Assembly (NCBI GenBank): GCA_023055505.1
Contig: JALIRH010000117.1
Location: 1 to 64,000 of the forward strand
Length of the DNA stretch: 64,000 nucleotides
DNA from: Callipepla californica brunnescens
Taxonomy: Eukaryota > Chordata > Aves > Galliformes > Odontophoridae
Direction of reading: 5' to 3'
Below are positions 34,630-44,655 of the stretch, one piece after another (position 1 is the stretch's first letter; every line of letters begins with the position of its first letter). The translations under genes and the position numbers were made by a program. Below the pieces are notes generated by a model that had not been told where the DNA came from, did not search any database, and saw only the letters and a program-made list of their open reading frames with translations.

Positions 34630-35242
34630 CCCCTTTTCCCCTTCTCCCTTTTTCCCGTTTCCCTCTCCGTTTCTCGGGGTGTGGCTCTGTGGGTCCCCCC
34701 ACCCCATTTGTCATGGAACCGGCCTGAACCTCCCCGTAACCAAAGACAGACTGAGAGGTCTTTCCTAACCGCTGTGATGTCAGCCAGCATGAGACTATGA
34801 CATCAGCAGGCGAGGGATTGTGCCTGTGTGGGTGTCAGTGGTTGTGACAGAGCGTGGCTCATTCCAGCTTGTTCCTGGGATTGTGCTGAGCGTTACCGCG
34901 AGGCTTAGAGTTTCATCGAGACTTTGTCTGCGCTGTGCTGAGTTGTGCCTGTGACTGCTTGCAGCAGCTCTCAGTGCCCACCTGCACAGCATCGCTTGTG
35001 TTTCCCTGGCCCTGCCCCGTGCAGGCAGCCGGGACCCAGCGGGACGTGCTTGCAGCAGCAGAGGTGAGCAGTGCAGGGACGCGTGCGTGGGGCGGCCGTG
35101 GGGAGTGCAGTGGTGGGAGGTTGGTGGGCAGCACAGGATGGCCCGGCTGCAGGGCCAGGAGGGCTTCCTGCTGAGGGACTGGGGTATGTCTTCGTCGTGC
35201 CTTGGGACGGCTCGGTGACTGTGGCCTCTCTTCCTCGCGCAG
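34630..35242 (+). promoter_or_regulatory. 5' control region and intron of gene copy 7
   Basis: G4 pattern on the minus strand from 34630, TGATGTCA at 34775-34782, TGACATCA at 34798-34805, intron 35064-35242. Confidence 0.5.
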
Positions 35243-35321
35243 TGTGTGACGTTAGCAGCGCACCTCTGGTGAAGGAGAGCAGCTCGTCATCCTCGGCTCT
35301 CCCCACGTGCAGGAGAAGATC

Positions 35322-36308
35322 ATGGCTGCACAGGAGGAATTTATGTGTCCTATCTGCCGTGACGTGCGCCGAGACGTCGCGGCAGTCACGCCGTGTAACC
35401 ATCGTTTCTGCCTGGGCTGCATCCAGAGATGGGCAAGGCTGAGCGCCACCTGCGCGCTGTGCAGGGTGCCTATGAGGACCATCAAGGCCTCTGTGTGGGG
35501 AGACAAAGAGCACATAGAATTCATTGTCTCCCCGCCTGCGGCGCCTGTGCCTGCTGACTTCCTTGATGGCACAGCAGCCCGTGCTCCACGCGCTGTGCCA
35601 CTGCCACCTGTGCAGGAAGGAGCAGGGCCCCAGGGAAGGGAGAGACCGGGCGGCCTCTTGCCGCAGGAGTGGGCAGCATTGTTCAGGGAGCGCCGCAGCA
35701 TCCTCGACCCTGTGCGGCCGTCCCTGCAGCGGAAGCTCTCTTCCATCCTCGGGATCACGTGGTGGCAGGTGCGATCGGCAGAGAGCCTCTTCCTGTGCTG
35801 CTTATGTCATCTGGGCCTGGACAGGGACGCCATGCTGCGGTGCATAGAGCCCAGCATTGGATCCATCGCCAGGCCGATCATTGTCTGGCTCATAGACACC
35901 ATCGTGAGCCAGTGCGGCCAGGAGGCCCGGAGGCTGCGGGGCCTTGAGGACGGCGGCGATGAGCAGGGGCAGGAGGACATCCCCGCAGCTCCTTCTCCTC
36001 CGAGGACGCTCACCCCCAGCGCCTCCACGGATCCGGACACGCAGGAGGAGGACCCTGGCACATCCAGCGGGGTCAGTCACGGGGGTGATGGCGAGCTCCC
36101 CTCTGCTCCCAGCCCTGGGGAGCAGGAGCAGGCCTTAGAGGAGCCAGGCCAGGAGGCAGCAGGGCCCAGTGCCCAAGGCTTCAGCCGCACCAGGGAGCGC
36201 AGGGAGAGCTCCTCTAGGAGGACCCGGCGCCCCACTAGGAGGAGGAGGGCCAGCAGTGGCCAGGATGGTCCCCAGCCCTGCAAGAGGCCGCGCCCCCGGC
36301 GCCTCTAG
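35322..36308 (+). CDS. TOPORS-like RING-type E3 ligase, copy 7
   Basis: 328 aa, four residues shorter than copies 1-6 because of an in-frame 12-nt loss in the basic tail (FSRRHSTPRERR becomes FSRTRERR). The same loss is in copy 8. It removes a Ser-Thr-Pro stretch, a possible phosphosite. RING ligands and the second domain are intact, with SPPRTLTPS and VSHGG in the linker. Otherwise it should behave like the longer copies. Confidence 0.9.
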   Translation: MAAQEEFMCPICRDVRRDVAAVTPCNHRFCLGCIQRWARLSATCALCRVPMRTIKASVWGDKEHIEFIVSPPAAPVPADFLDGTAARAPRAVPLPPVQEGAGPQGRERPGGLLPQEWAALFRERRSILDPVRPSLQRKLSSILGITWWQVRSAESLFLCCLCHLGLDRDAMLRCIEPSIGSIARPIIVWLIDTIVSQCGQEARRLRGLEDGGDEQGQEDIPAAPSPPRTLTPSASTDPDTQEEDPGTSSGVSHGGDGELPSAPSPGEQEQALEEPGQEAAGPSAQGFSRTRERRESSSRRTRRPTRRRRASSGQDGPQPCKRPRPRRL

Positions 36309-36342
36309 CAGGGCTTACAATTGTTCATTATTCATGTTTGTA

Positions 36343-36364
36343 AATAAATAAATATTTAAATAAA
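36343..36364 (+). terminator. Polyadenylation signals, copy 7
   Basis: AATAAA cluster with one change between the hexamers (ATTTAAATAAA for ATTGAAATAAA); last hexamer at 36359-36364. Confidence 0.85.
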
Positions 36365-36591
36365 GACTATTCTGCTGCCTGCTATTCTTTCCCTAAAGCG
36401 AGCTGGTGCTGCCATGTGCACGCTGCTTCTCCCTGGAGGTATTTAGAAGATGTGTAGGTATGGCACCTGGGGACACAGTCTCTTTAATGCACCCCAGCGT
36501 CCTATTGGCCTTCTTGGCCACCAGAGCACAGTGCTAGCTCATGGCTAACGTGTCATCCACAGGACACCCTGGTCCCTCTCCTCAGATCTCC

Positions 36592-37018
36592 TCTCCATGG
36601 GAGACCTCCTCATGCAACTGAATAAGTCCATGGGTCTGGATGATATGCATTCCAGGGTGCTGAGAGTTGTTGCTGATTTGGTTGCAGAACTGCTCCCCAT
36701 CATATCTGAAAGATCAAAACTGTTGATTGAGACTGGAAGAAGGGAAACCTCATTCATTTTTAAGACAAAGAGAGAGGATGACCTGGGAAACTAGGGGCTG
36801 GTGAGCCTAGCCTCTGTGCCTGGGAAGATCATGGAGCAGATCCTCCTGGGTACCGTGTTAAGGCACGTACGAGACAAAGAGGTGATCTGAGACATCCAGC
36901 ATGGTTTCAGCACGGGCAGATGTTGCCTGACCAGTCTGGGGACTTCTATGATGGAGTGATGACACTGGAGGACAGGGGAAAGGTGGGAGGTGTCATGTAC
37001 CTGGCCTTCTTCAAAGCC
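36592..37018 (+). mobile_element. CR1: Degraded CR1 RT fragment, unit 7
   Basis: Same insertion; shares the CATTCCAGGGTGCTGAGAG variant class with units 2 and 5. Confidence 0.85.
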
Positions 37019-38457
37019 TCACCACATCCTTCTCTCTAAATTGGAGACGTGTGGATTTGAAAGTTGGACTGTCTGATGGATTAAGAACTGGTTTGCTGGT
37101 AGCAACCAATTGTTTCTTATCAAACTATTCACGTTCTACAAAATAGTAACATTAATCGTATTAGTAACGTTGTGTTATGCCTCGTACACAGCATCCCGAC
37201 CGCCTGATTAAGAACTTTCTGCTTTGGTTTTCTTTAACACTTTGTAACAGTAATGCCAGATGCATTTAGGTTATCAGGCCTTAACCAAGGCTTCAATTGT
37301 TAACACGCTGAAGAGGTAAGAAAAGATACAAGGTGATCATATGATACTGACAAGAAATGCCATTGAACCCAATAAGGAAAGAACAAACATGTGTTTCACC
37401 CCCGGCCAGAGAATCCCCAGTGGTCCCATTCTGTGTGTACCCGTAACTGATTGGAAAGAATCTTCCGTTTTTGTATTCTCTGATGTAGTGATTTTTGAAT
37501 GTTCCCTAAGTCCATATAGCACGTGCCTTTAAAATGCTCGCAATCACACCTTTGGGTTAATAGTAGAGAATCAGTGGCGGCACGACTTTGTAAAGGTGCC
37601 TGTCGGATAGAATCAGCATCAGTGGGCAAGCCTGCTAGAGCATCTCTAGTGGTATTGCTTTCCTTAGCCAGCTAACATCCCCACGTGGTGAGTGTGGCTA
37701 AAGCTTGAGCGGTGCTGTTGCAGGGTATGTTTGGATCAGGATGTCTCAGGAGCAGAGGCAAGCAAACTGCATTCAGAGCAATACAGAGGGTTAGAGTTTT
37801 AGTCAGCATACGCACGGTCGCACACCCACAGGCATTTGTTTTAGATAAATGTAAGCGGGAAGCAGAAACTCCCTAAGCAAGTGCATTATTACCTACTGAC
37901 CCTGGAGAAACAGCAAACGTCAGAAAGGAGAGAGAGAATGAAAGTGCCGGCGGAGGACGCGATAGGTCGTGCCAGCAGGGCGTCCCCTGCTTCAAAGTGT
38001 GCTTTTCCTCTCTCACCCCTCACAGATTCTGTCCTGCTTTCACCCTTCCCAGGGTCTGCAGAGTTTTTTCCATTTGTGTACCGCTTCCTCATGGGAAGTG
38101 CATGATTCAGAGCCCAAGGGGAACAACTGCTTGCAAAACAAATGAACGACAAAGGTCAGCTCTCCCTACAAAACGCAGTACTTACAGCCACAGATATCAG
38201 TTCCCTGAAAAGTATCAGAATACTTTGTTTCATCCCAAAATCGCTCTTCAGTCAGGGCCCTTGAAGTCCCTGATATAGGTGCCAACTGAAGGAAGCAGTG
38301 AACTGAAATATCTGTTGGGCAACTAACTATATGGTTGATAGGGGTTTGGTATTATGATAAGAGATTCTGGAAGAAACAGACAAACCCAATGGTTGTATTG
38401 GTGTTGCAATGATGTTATTACAGAATCTAATTTTGATCTTAATTACACTTTATATGT

Positions 38458-38570
38458 TAGATCTGTGTGTCCTTTGAGTAGCTGGAATACAGGGTGTGTA
38501 GCTGTTGAGTAGCGATACCCAAAAGTGGTCGCAACCAGTTGATGGTCTCTAATAATTTCTGAAGATCATT
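38458..38570 (-). mobile_element. Class II ERV pol remnant, unit 7, part A
   Basis: Left part (in plus coordinates) of the RT fragment, interrupted by the solo LTR. It resumes at about 38992. Confidence 0.65.
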
Positions 38571-38986
38571 TGTCACGGTGTTATCCGTGACAGTAACCCA
38601 AGGGGGAACCGAGAAGGGAAAAAAAAACTGTCCGTCAGTGGCCGCGCGGCCGCCTCAGCAGAGCCGCACGCTCCGGGGGGGAGGGGAAAACAGAGCGAAT
38701 AGAGGGTCTGTAAAGAAAAACACAACGACACGATCTGAGAAGGAACGGTAACTTTACTAAATCTAATAGAATTGAACAATTGAGAGAGAGAGACAAAATT
38801 TCCAAACCAGAAAACTGGGAGCTTAATTTACACGTGCTGAACTCCTCACGGCAGCCCCGACCGCGCGCCAGCTTCGCGCCTGGTGCGGAGCTCCGCCCCT
38901 CCCCTGCTCCCACAGCATTAACTCCTTAACGGCCTGCATGATGTTCTGATGTGGAATACCGGCATCAAAACCACAAAACCACAACA
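38571..38986 (-). mobile_element. Solo LTR of an endogenous retrovirus
   Basis: A 416-bp block found only in unit 7. It starts with TG (TGTCACGGTG) and ends with CA (CCACAACA), flanked by the 5-bp duplication TCATT at 38566-38570 and 38987-38991. No internal retroviral sequence is present, so this is a solo LTR left by LTR-LTR recombination. Minus orientation is tentative: on that strand it reads TGTTGTGG to CGTGACA and holds a TAGTAAAG block that could be a degenerate polyA signal. The LTR family was not identified. Confidence 0.88.
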
Positions 38987-38991
38987 TCATT

Positions 38992-39120
38992 TAATGTCTG
39001 CACGCGAGGTACCACTTTGAGGATTGGCTGCTGAATAGTGTGAGATGTAATTTTCCATCCTAAATATTTCCACGGAGAACTGAGTCGCTTCTCTTCTTCA
39101 ACTGTTTGTAAACCAACAGA
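38992..39120 (-). mobile_element. Class II ERV pol remnant, unit 7, part B
   Basis: Continuation of the RT fragment to the right of the LTR; joins part A when the LTR and one TCATT are discounted. Confidence 0.65.
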
Positions 39121-39155
39121 TTAGACTGCCTGCTGGATGAGCGGTAGAGCATCCT

Positions 39156-39539
39156 TCAGACTCTCTTCCAGTTCTTCTTCGGGTGGAGGGGTGGGGTGCG
39201 ATTTTCCTTCTCCCGGGGCTGGGGTGCGGTTGGAATCGCGGATCGAGTCCGGGCAGGAGCTGCTTCCCGTGCTGAGGAGATTTGGGCGGCAGAGGGCGAT
39301 ACGGAGAGTGAGAAGAGTTTGCCCTTCCTTGTCGAATCTGTTTGAGCACTACCGAAATGTGGCACCAATTTGGCAGCCATTTTGTCTCTAGTAGTAGAAG
39401 CCTCCCAGAGTTTTGTGCCCGTTTTGTCCCAAAGCTGCCCAGCAAAAGGAAACCCAGCGTTTGGAAACTTGTGGAAATTACTGCTTATCCATTTAAAATG
39501 AGGCAGACACAGGGAGATTCTGAAGCTTCCAAACGACAT
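39156..39539 (-). other. Antisense 127-codon open frame, unit 7
   Basis: Third intact counterpart of the frame at 5594-5977. Coding status doubtful. Confidence 0.28.
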
Positions 39540-40598
39540 GTCAGCAAAACACTCCCAGACAGTCCTTAACTGTGCCTGCAGGTGCTTATCCGATCAGAGT
39601 CCTGAGTTGTTCCAAGCCTCGCACTCTTCCTCCAGGCAGGATCTGCCATCACAGGGCTTACTTGAACTTGTTCTCCTTGTTTTCTGGAGTGTCCATGGTT
39701 CTCGGCCTTCCTTTCTCATGCTGCTTCTCGTGCTCCACAGCTTCTGCTCTGAGTACAGTTTCTTGTATTCCCACATGGGTGGGTTGAAATGTTATTGGTA
39801 ATCACTGTGTTCCTCACCAAACAGCAAAAGATCATATTATGTGCCATACATGCGGGTTTTGCTTTGTCTGTGTGGTGAATGCATGAGGTGGGGTTAGCTC
39901 TGCCCTGTACCCTGCCCTGCACAGCATTCTGTTGCTATCTACAAAGGCCACGCTTGATCTTCACTCAATTACCTTGTGAAAAAATATCTCTACAGACCAC
40001 ATAATAACGTAAAAGATTTTCTGATGTTGGGGCTGCATTACTGGCTGTGCAGGGCTATGGGTTGCAGGCCAGGATGAGCGGTAGACCTGGCAGTGCTGTG
40101 TTAATGCTTGCACTTGGTGACCCTTGTTGTGGTTTTATGAGTTTTGTTATCGGTTTTCCACACCATAACGTCATGTAATGCACTGGGAGTAAAAGAGTCA
40201 GTGCTCCAGCTCTGTGGATGGTTGATGATTTTGGGTGCAGCTGTGTCACAAGAGAAGAAGAGCTGCGTACCCCAGAGGACATCGTGTTCCTTTGGGTATT
40301 TCAGTTCTCCGTTCAGAGGGAATGATCGAAGTGTTGGCAAGTCACGAGGTTCCTTCTCTTTCCCTTTTAGATCATCCCAGCAGTGTGTGAGCTCCCTAAC
40401 TGTCTCACCTTCACATTAGAGTAAGGGCTTTGGATTTTGGGCACCTCTCTCTCATTTTATTTGATTTATTGGCTTCAATACCAGATTCATTGCATTCCAT
40501 TGTATTGTTTTGCATTCTGATATCTTATTTAGTACATTAACTTTTGTCCTCAGATCGTTGCCACTGTTTTGTTTTCAGGCCCATCTCGCTGCTCTTTT

Positions 40599-41207
40599 CC
40601 CCTTTTCCCCTTCTCCCTTTTTCCCTTTTCCCTCTCCGTTTCTCGGGGTGTGGCTCTGTGGGTCCCCCCACCCCATTTGTCATGGAACCGGCCTGAACCT
40701 CCCCGTAACCAAAGACAGACTGAGAGGTCTTTCCTAACCGCTGTGATGTCAGCCAGCATGAGACTATGACATCAGCAGGCGAGGGATTGTGCCTGTGTGG
40801 GTGTCAGTGGTTGTGACAGAGCGTGGCTCATTCCAGCTTGTTCCTGGGATTGTGCTGAGCGTTACCGCGAGGCTTAGAGTTTCATCGAGACTTTGCGCTG
40901 TGCTGAGTTGTGCCTGTGACTGCTTGCAGCAGCTCTCAGTGCCCACCTGCACAGCATCGCTTGTGTTTCCCTGGCCCTGCCCCGTGCAGGCAGCCGGGAC
41001 CCAGCGGGACGTGCTTGCAGCAGCAGAGGTGAGCAGTGCAGGGACGCGTGCGTGGGGCGGCCGTGGGGAGTGCAGTGGTGGGAGGTTGGTGGGCAGCACA
41101 GGATGGCCCGGCTGCAGGGCCAGGAGGGCTTCCTGCTGAGGGACTGGGGTATGTCTTCGTCGTGCCTTGGGACGGCTCGGTGACTGTGGCCTCTCTTCCT
41201 CGCGCAG
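40599..41207 (+). promoter_or_regulatory. 5' control region and intron of gene copy 8
   Basis: G4 pattern on the minus strand from 40599, TGATGTCA at 40744-40751, TGACATCA at 40767-40774, intron 41029-41207. A 4-bp loss (TCTG) near 40893 in the noncoding 5' part is unique to this copy. Confidence 0.5.
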
Positions 41208-41286
41208 TGTGTGACGTTAGCAGCGCACCTCTGGTGAAGGAGAGCAGCTCGTCATCCTCGGCTCTCCCCACGTGCAGGAGAAGATC

Positions 41287-42273
41287 ATGGCTGCACAGGA
41301 GGAATTTATGTGTCCTATCTGCCATGACGTGCGCCGAGACGTCGCGGCAGTCACGCCGTGTAACCATCGTTTCTGCCTGGGCTGCATCCAGAGATGGGCA
41401 AGGCTGAGCGCCACCTGCGCGCTGTGCAGGGTGCCTATGAGGACCATCAAGGCCTCTGTGTGGGGAGACAAAGAGCACATAGAATTCATTGTCTCCCCGC
41501 CTGCGGCGCCTGTGCCTGCCGACTTCGTTGATGGCACAGCAGCCCGTGCTCCACGCGCTGTGCCACTGCCACCTGTGCAGGAAGGAGCAGGGCCCCAGGG
41601 AAGGGAGAGACCGGGCGGCCTCTTGCCGCAGGAGTGGGCAGCATTGTTCAGGGAGCGCCGCAGCATCCTCGACCCTGTGCGGCCGTCCCTGCAGCGGAAG
41701 CTCTCTTCCATCCTCGGGATCACGTGGTGGCAGGTGCGATCGGCAGAGAGCCTCTTCCTGTGCTGCTTATGTCATCTGGGCCTGGACAGGGACGCCATGC
41801 TGCGGTGCATAGAGCCCAGCATTGGATCCATCGCCAGGCCGATCATTGTCTGGCTCATAGACACCATCGTGAGCCAGTGCGGCCAGGAGGCCCGGAGGCT
41901 GCGGGGCCTTGAGGACGGCGGCGATGAGCAGGGGCAGGAGGACATCCCCGCAGCTCCTTCTCCTCCGAGGAGGCTCACCCCCAGCGCCTCCACGGATCCG
42001 GACACGCAAGAGGAGGTCCCTGGCACATCCAGCGGGGTCAGCCAGGGGGGTGATGGCGAGCTCCCCTCTGCTCCCAGCCCTGGGGAGCAGGAGCAGGCCT
42101 TAGAGGAGCCAGGCCAGGAGGCAGCAGGGCCCAGTGCCCAGGGCTTCAGCCGCACCAGGGAGCGCAGGGAGAGCTCCTCTAGGTGGACCCGGCGCCCCAC
42201 TAGGAGGAGGAGGGCCAGCAGTGGCCAGGATGGTCCCCAGCCCTGCAAGAGGCCGCGCCCCCAGCGCCTCTAG
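41287..42273 (+). CDS. TOPORS-like RING-type E3 ligase, copy 8 (array edge)
   Basis: 328 aa, with the same 12-nt tail deletion as copy 7. It has more private changes than most copies: Arg13 to His just after the first zinc pair (CPICHD), Arg to Trp in the tail (SRWTRRP), and Arg to Gln near the C-terminus (RPRPQRL). It also has Leu81 to Val (shared with copy 3) and SPPRRLTPS (shared with copy 5). All RING ligands remain. Edge copies of arrays are often less homogenised, which fits these changes. Confidence 0.89.
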   Translation: MAAQEEFMCPICHDVRRDVAAVTPCNHRFCLGCIQRWARLSATCALCRVPMRTIKASVWGDKEHIEFIVSPPAAPVPADFVDGTAARAPRAVPLPPVQEGAGPQGRERPGGLLPQEWAALFRERRSILDPVRPSLQRKLSSILGITWWQVRSAESLFLCCLCHLGLDRDAMLRCIEPSIGSIARPIIVWLIDTIVSQCGQEARRLRGLEDGGDEQGQEDIPAAPSPPRRLTPSASTDPDTQEEVPGTSSGVSQGGDGELPSAPSPGEQEQALEEPGQEAAGPSAQGFSRTRERRESSSRWTRRPTRRRRASSGQDGPQPCKRPRPQRL

Positions 42274-42307
42274 CAGGGCTTACAATTGTTCATTATTCAT
42301 GTTTGTA

Positions 42308-42329
42308 AATAAATAAATATTGAAATAAA
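42308..42329 (+). terminator. Polyadenylation signals, copy 8
   Basis: Same AATAAA cluster, last hexamer at 42324-42329. Confidence 0.85.
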
Positions 42330-42399
42330 GACTATTCTGCTGCATGCTATTCTTTCCCTAAAGCGAGCTGGTGCTGCCATGTGCACGCTGCTTCTCCCT

Positions 42400-42812
42400 G
42401 GAGGTATTTAGAAGATGTGGTGGTATGGCATTTAGGGACACGGTCTCTTTAATGCACCCCAGGGTCTTATTGGCCTTCTTGGCCACCAGCGCACAGTGCT
42501 AGCTCATGGCCAACGTGTCATCCACAGGACACCCTGGTCCCTCTCCTCAGATCTCCTCTCCATGGCAGACCTTCTCATGCAACTGAATGTGTATAAGTCC
42601 ATGGGTCCAGATGATATGCATCCCCGGGTTCTGAGAGAGATCACTAAAAAGTGATTTGAAAAATCGTGACTGTCAACTTAGATGCCTTGAGACTAGAAGA
42701 AGGGAAACATTACTCATTTTTAAGAAAGGGAGAGAGGATGATGCAGGGAACTAGAGGCCGGTGAGTCTCACCTCTGTGACTGGGAAGGTCATGGAGCAGA
42801 TCCTCCTGGGAA
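42400..42812 (+). mobile_element. CR1: Diverged CR1 fragments at the array edge
   Basis: A CR1 3'-end-like piece (TTAGAAGATGTGGTGGTATGGC) is followed by CR1-like sequence and the RT fragment. Here the frame reads LNVYKSMGPDDMHPRVL, closer to the CR1 consensus than the LNKSMGLDDMHPRVL of units 1-7. It is then broken by a deletion and stops. Confidence 0.8.
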
Positions 42813-44103
42813 AAGTAAGATAACACAGGCAATGGGAAAATGGAAAGAATAATCCAGACAGAAAATATCGCTTGAAGATTAACAGAATGCAGTGGTGAAA
42901 ACTGAGCTTGGTTTTGTGGTATGCCTGGGGATTCTGTAATTGAATTAGCAGTACCAAAGTAATTAAACTTCGGACAGAATAAAACTTCTTCCGTTCAAAA
43001 TGCTCAGCTCTATATTGAAGCAGCTAATGTTCTGGCAAAGCTGATCATTCATTTTGCTGTTGTATGCAAAGCTGGCAAAATGAGAGTTTTCAAAAGTGAA
43101 GCAGTAAAGCACTTTGCAAGGATGAGTGAGAGGAATTTCTTCGCGATATGTAATTAATATTTGGAAAAATTGTCGGATGAATGCATGGATGAAAACCAAC
43201 CAAAAAGAAAAATATGATTTTGGTGTAGACTTTTTCATACTCTATATGTTTTTAAACTGTGTGAACCTGTGCCATTTCCGGAATGGAAATGCTTAAATAA
43301 CTTCTTGTTTGTTCCTGCTTGTTAAGAACATTTACATTTCTTATCCTTCTCACAATTGTTGACGCTGTGGACGTAATTTATTTTCTTTGAGGTAATTTGT
43401 GTAATATTGTATAGGAGAATTTGTGCTTTCGGTTTTGGAGGGATGAAAGCTTGGCCATATTTTTAAAATAATGTAGTTCCGTTATGCATTAAGAACAGCT
43501 TTCAACCCAAGATGTATGAAAGCGTGTTTGAACACAAATCTTTGTACTGAGAATAAAAAATGATAAAATGTCTACTGCTAGATGAAGTATTGCATTTTCT
43601 GGCTAGTGAGTGAATACTTTTTGCTGAACATAACTTTTATTCAAGTAAGCACTGTGGTCCCTATGATTACATACAGACATAATCAAGTGTGAGTCAGATG
43701 AAATGTGTTCCACGATAGTAGATGCTGACTAATATCCTCAACGACATCAAACTAAGTATCATTATGACTGTTTAATTGCTTTTAACTTACAAGAATCTAC
43801 AAAATGCATCAAGAGTATTTTCTCACAGCGCTCCAGAAAAAGCCAGGGGGAATACCCCTTCTTATTTCTACATGTCACAGTGAAGAAAGAGCTGGTGCTG
43901 AATTGCTTGGCTGTGAGAGACTTATCAATACTCCACTGTTTTTGTGAGCTCGTTTAAAAAGAATGAGTACGATTATAAGTAATTTGTCAGCTCAGGTGGT
44001 GAGGTTTGGAGTTATCTTTATTAATCTTTGTTACATGTATGAGTACTGCTGAGATGAACCACTGAATGAGCGCCTGAAGGAAAGATCCTATCAGAACGGG
44101 GAG

Positions 44104-44128
44104 CACAGGTGAAGGAAGTTCACCTGTG
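44104..44128. repeat. Perfect inverted repeat, 10-bp arms, 5-nt loop
   Basis: CACAGGTGAA and TTCACCTGTG flank GGAAG. No T-run follows, and nothing else marks it as an RNA gene. Confidence 0.7.
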
Positions 44129-44655
44129 TGACTGAAAAGGTTGGAGCAGGCTCCACCCCTCTTAGTTCTCTTTTAAGGGCTGACTGCCACTGAGGGAGAC
44201 TTTCTTGTTGGGAAGTCCTCCTTTTGGGGTTTTTCCCTGCAAACCTAGTTCTTTGGTGATGGGTGAGCACTCATTTTTCCTTTCATTTGTAGCATCTCTT
44301 TGTTTGTGCTGGTCCTTTTGTCTTTGTATTGCATATTTGTGAAGGGACAAAATATTTTTAGATGATGTGCTGCTTTTTAGGTGGTATTATTTCTTTAGAT
44401 ATTATGTAATGATGAGCAGGGCTAGTATCTCAACTGTGGAAATAATTGAGAGAAATATAAATTGAGTGAAGACCTGGCAGATCAAATGTTCCCCTTGGCG
44501 ACTCTGTTTTATTACATTTATTTCTAAATGCTGATTCTAGTAATTTCCTGTGATGATTTCTTCCCCGTGTAAGAATACTAGGGTGATGCTACTTATTTCC
44601 CAGATGTAGAACAGGTCTATTTATTTCTTAAAATTGTGTTTCCTTTTGTGTTAAG

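Larger units (their letters stand above)
33567..39537 (+). repeat. Tandem array unit 7, carrying a solo LTR
   Basis: 5,971 bp, enlarged by an LTR insertion at 38571-38986. Its 5' part shares with unit 1 the CAGTTTAGGG, CCCAAGAAAAG and TGCGTATTTC variants (near 34256-34325), and its 3' part shares the intact antisense frame with units 1 and 4. Confidence 0.97.
39538..42812 (+). repeat. Tandem array unit 8, truncated at the right array edge
   Basis: Matches the other units through the gene and its polyA signals. From about 42410 similarity falls: many substitutions in the CR1-derived stretch. It ends at about 42812, inside the CR1 RT fragment, after CAGATCCTCCTGGGAA. Beyond this the sequence is unrelated to the array. 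The unit retains GTGTAT at about 42590, missing from the other seven units. Confidence 0.95.

Noticed and set aside
1..42812. CRISPR or satellite interpretation of the regular repeats
   Set aside because: The repeat unit is about 5.5 kb with a spliced gene and polyA signals; there are no short repeats with spacers.
44090..44340. Possible LTR-like or promoter-like block around GGCTCCACCCCTC
   Set aside because: No TG...CA ends, no target-site duplication and no recognised family.
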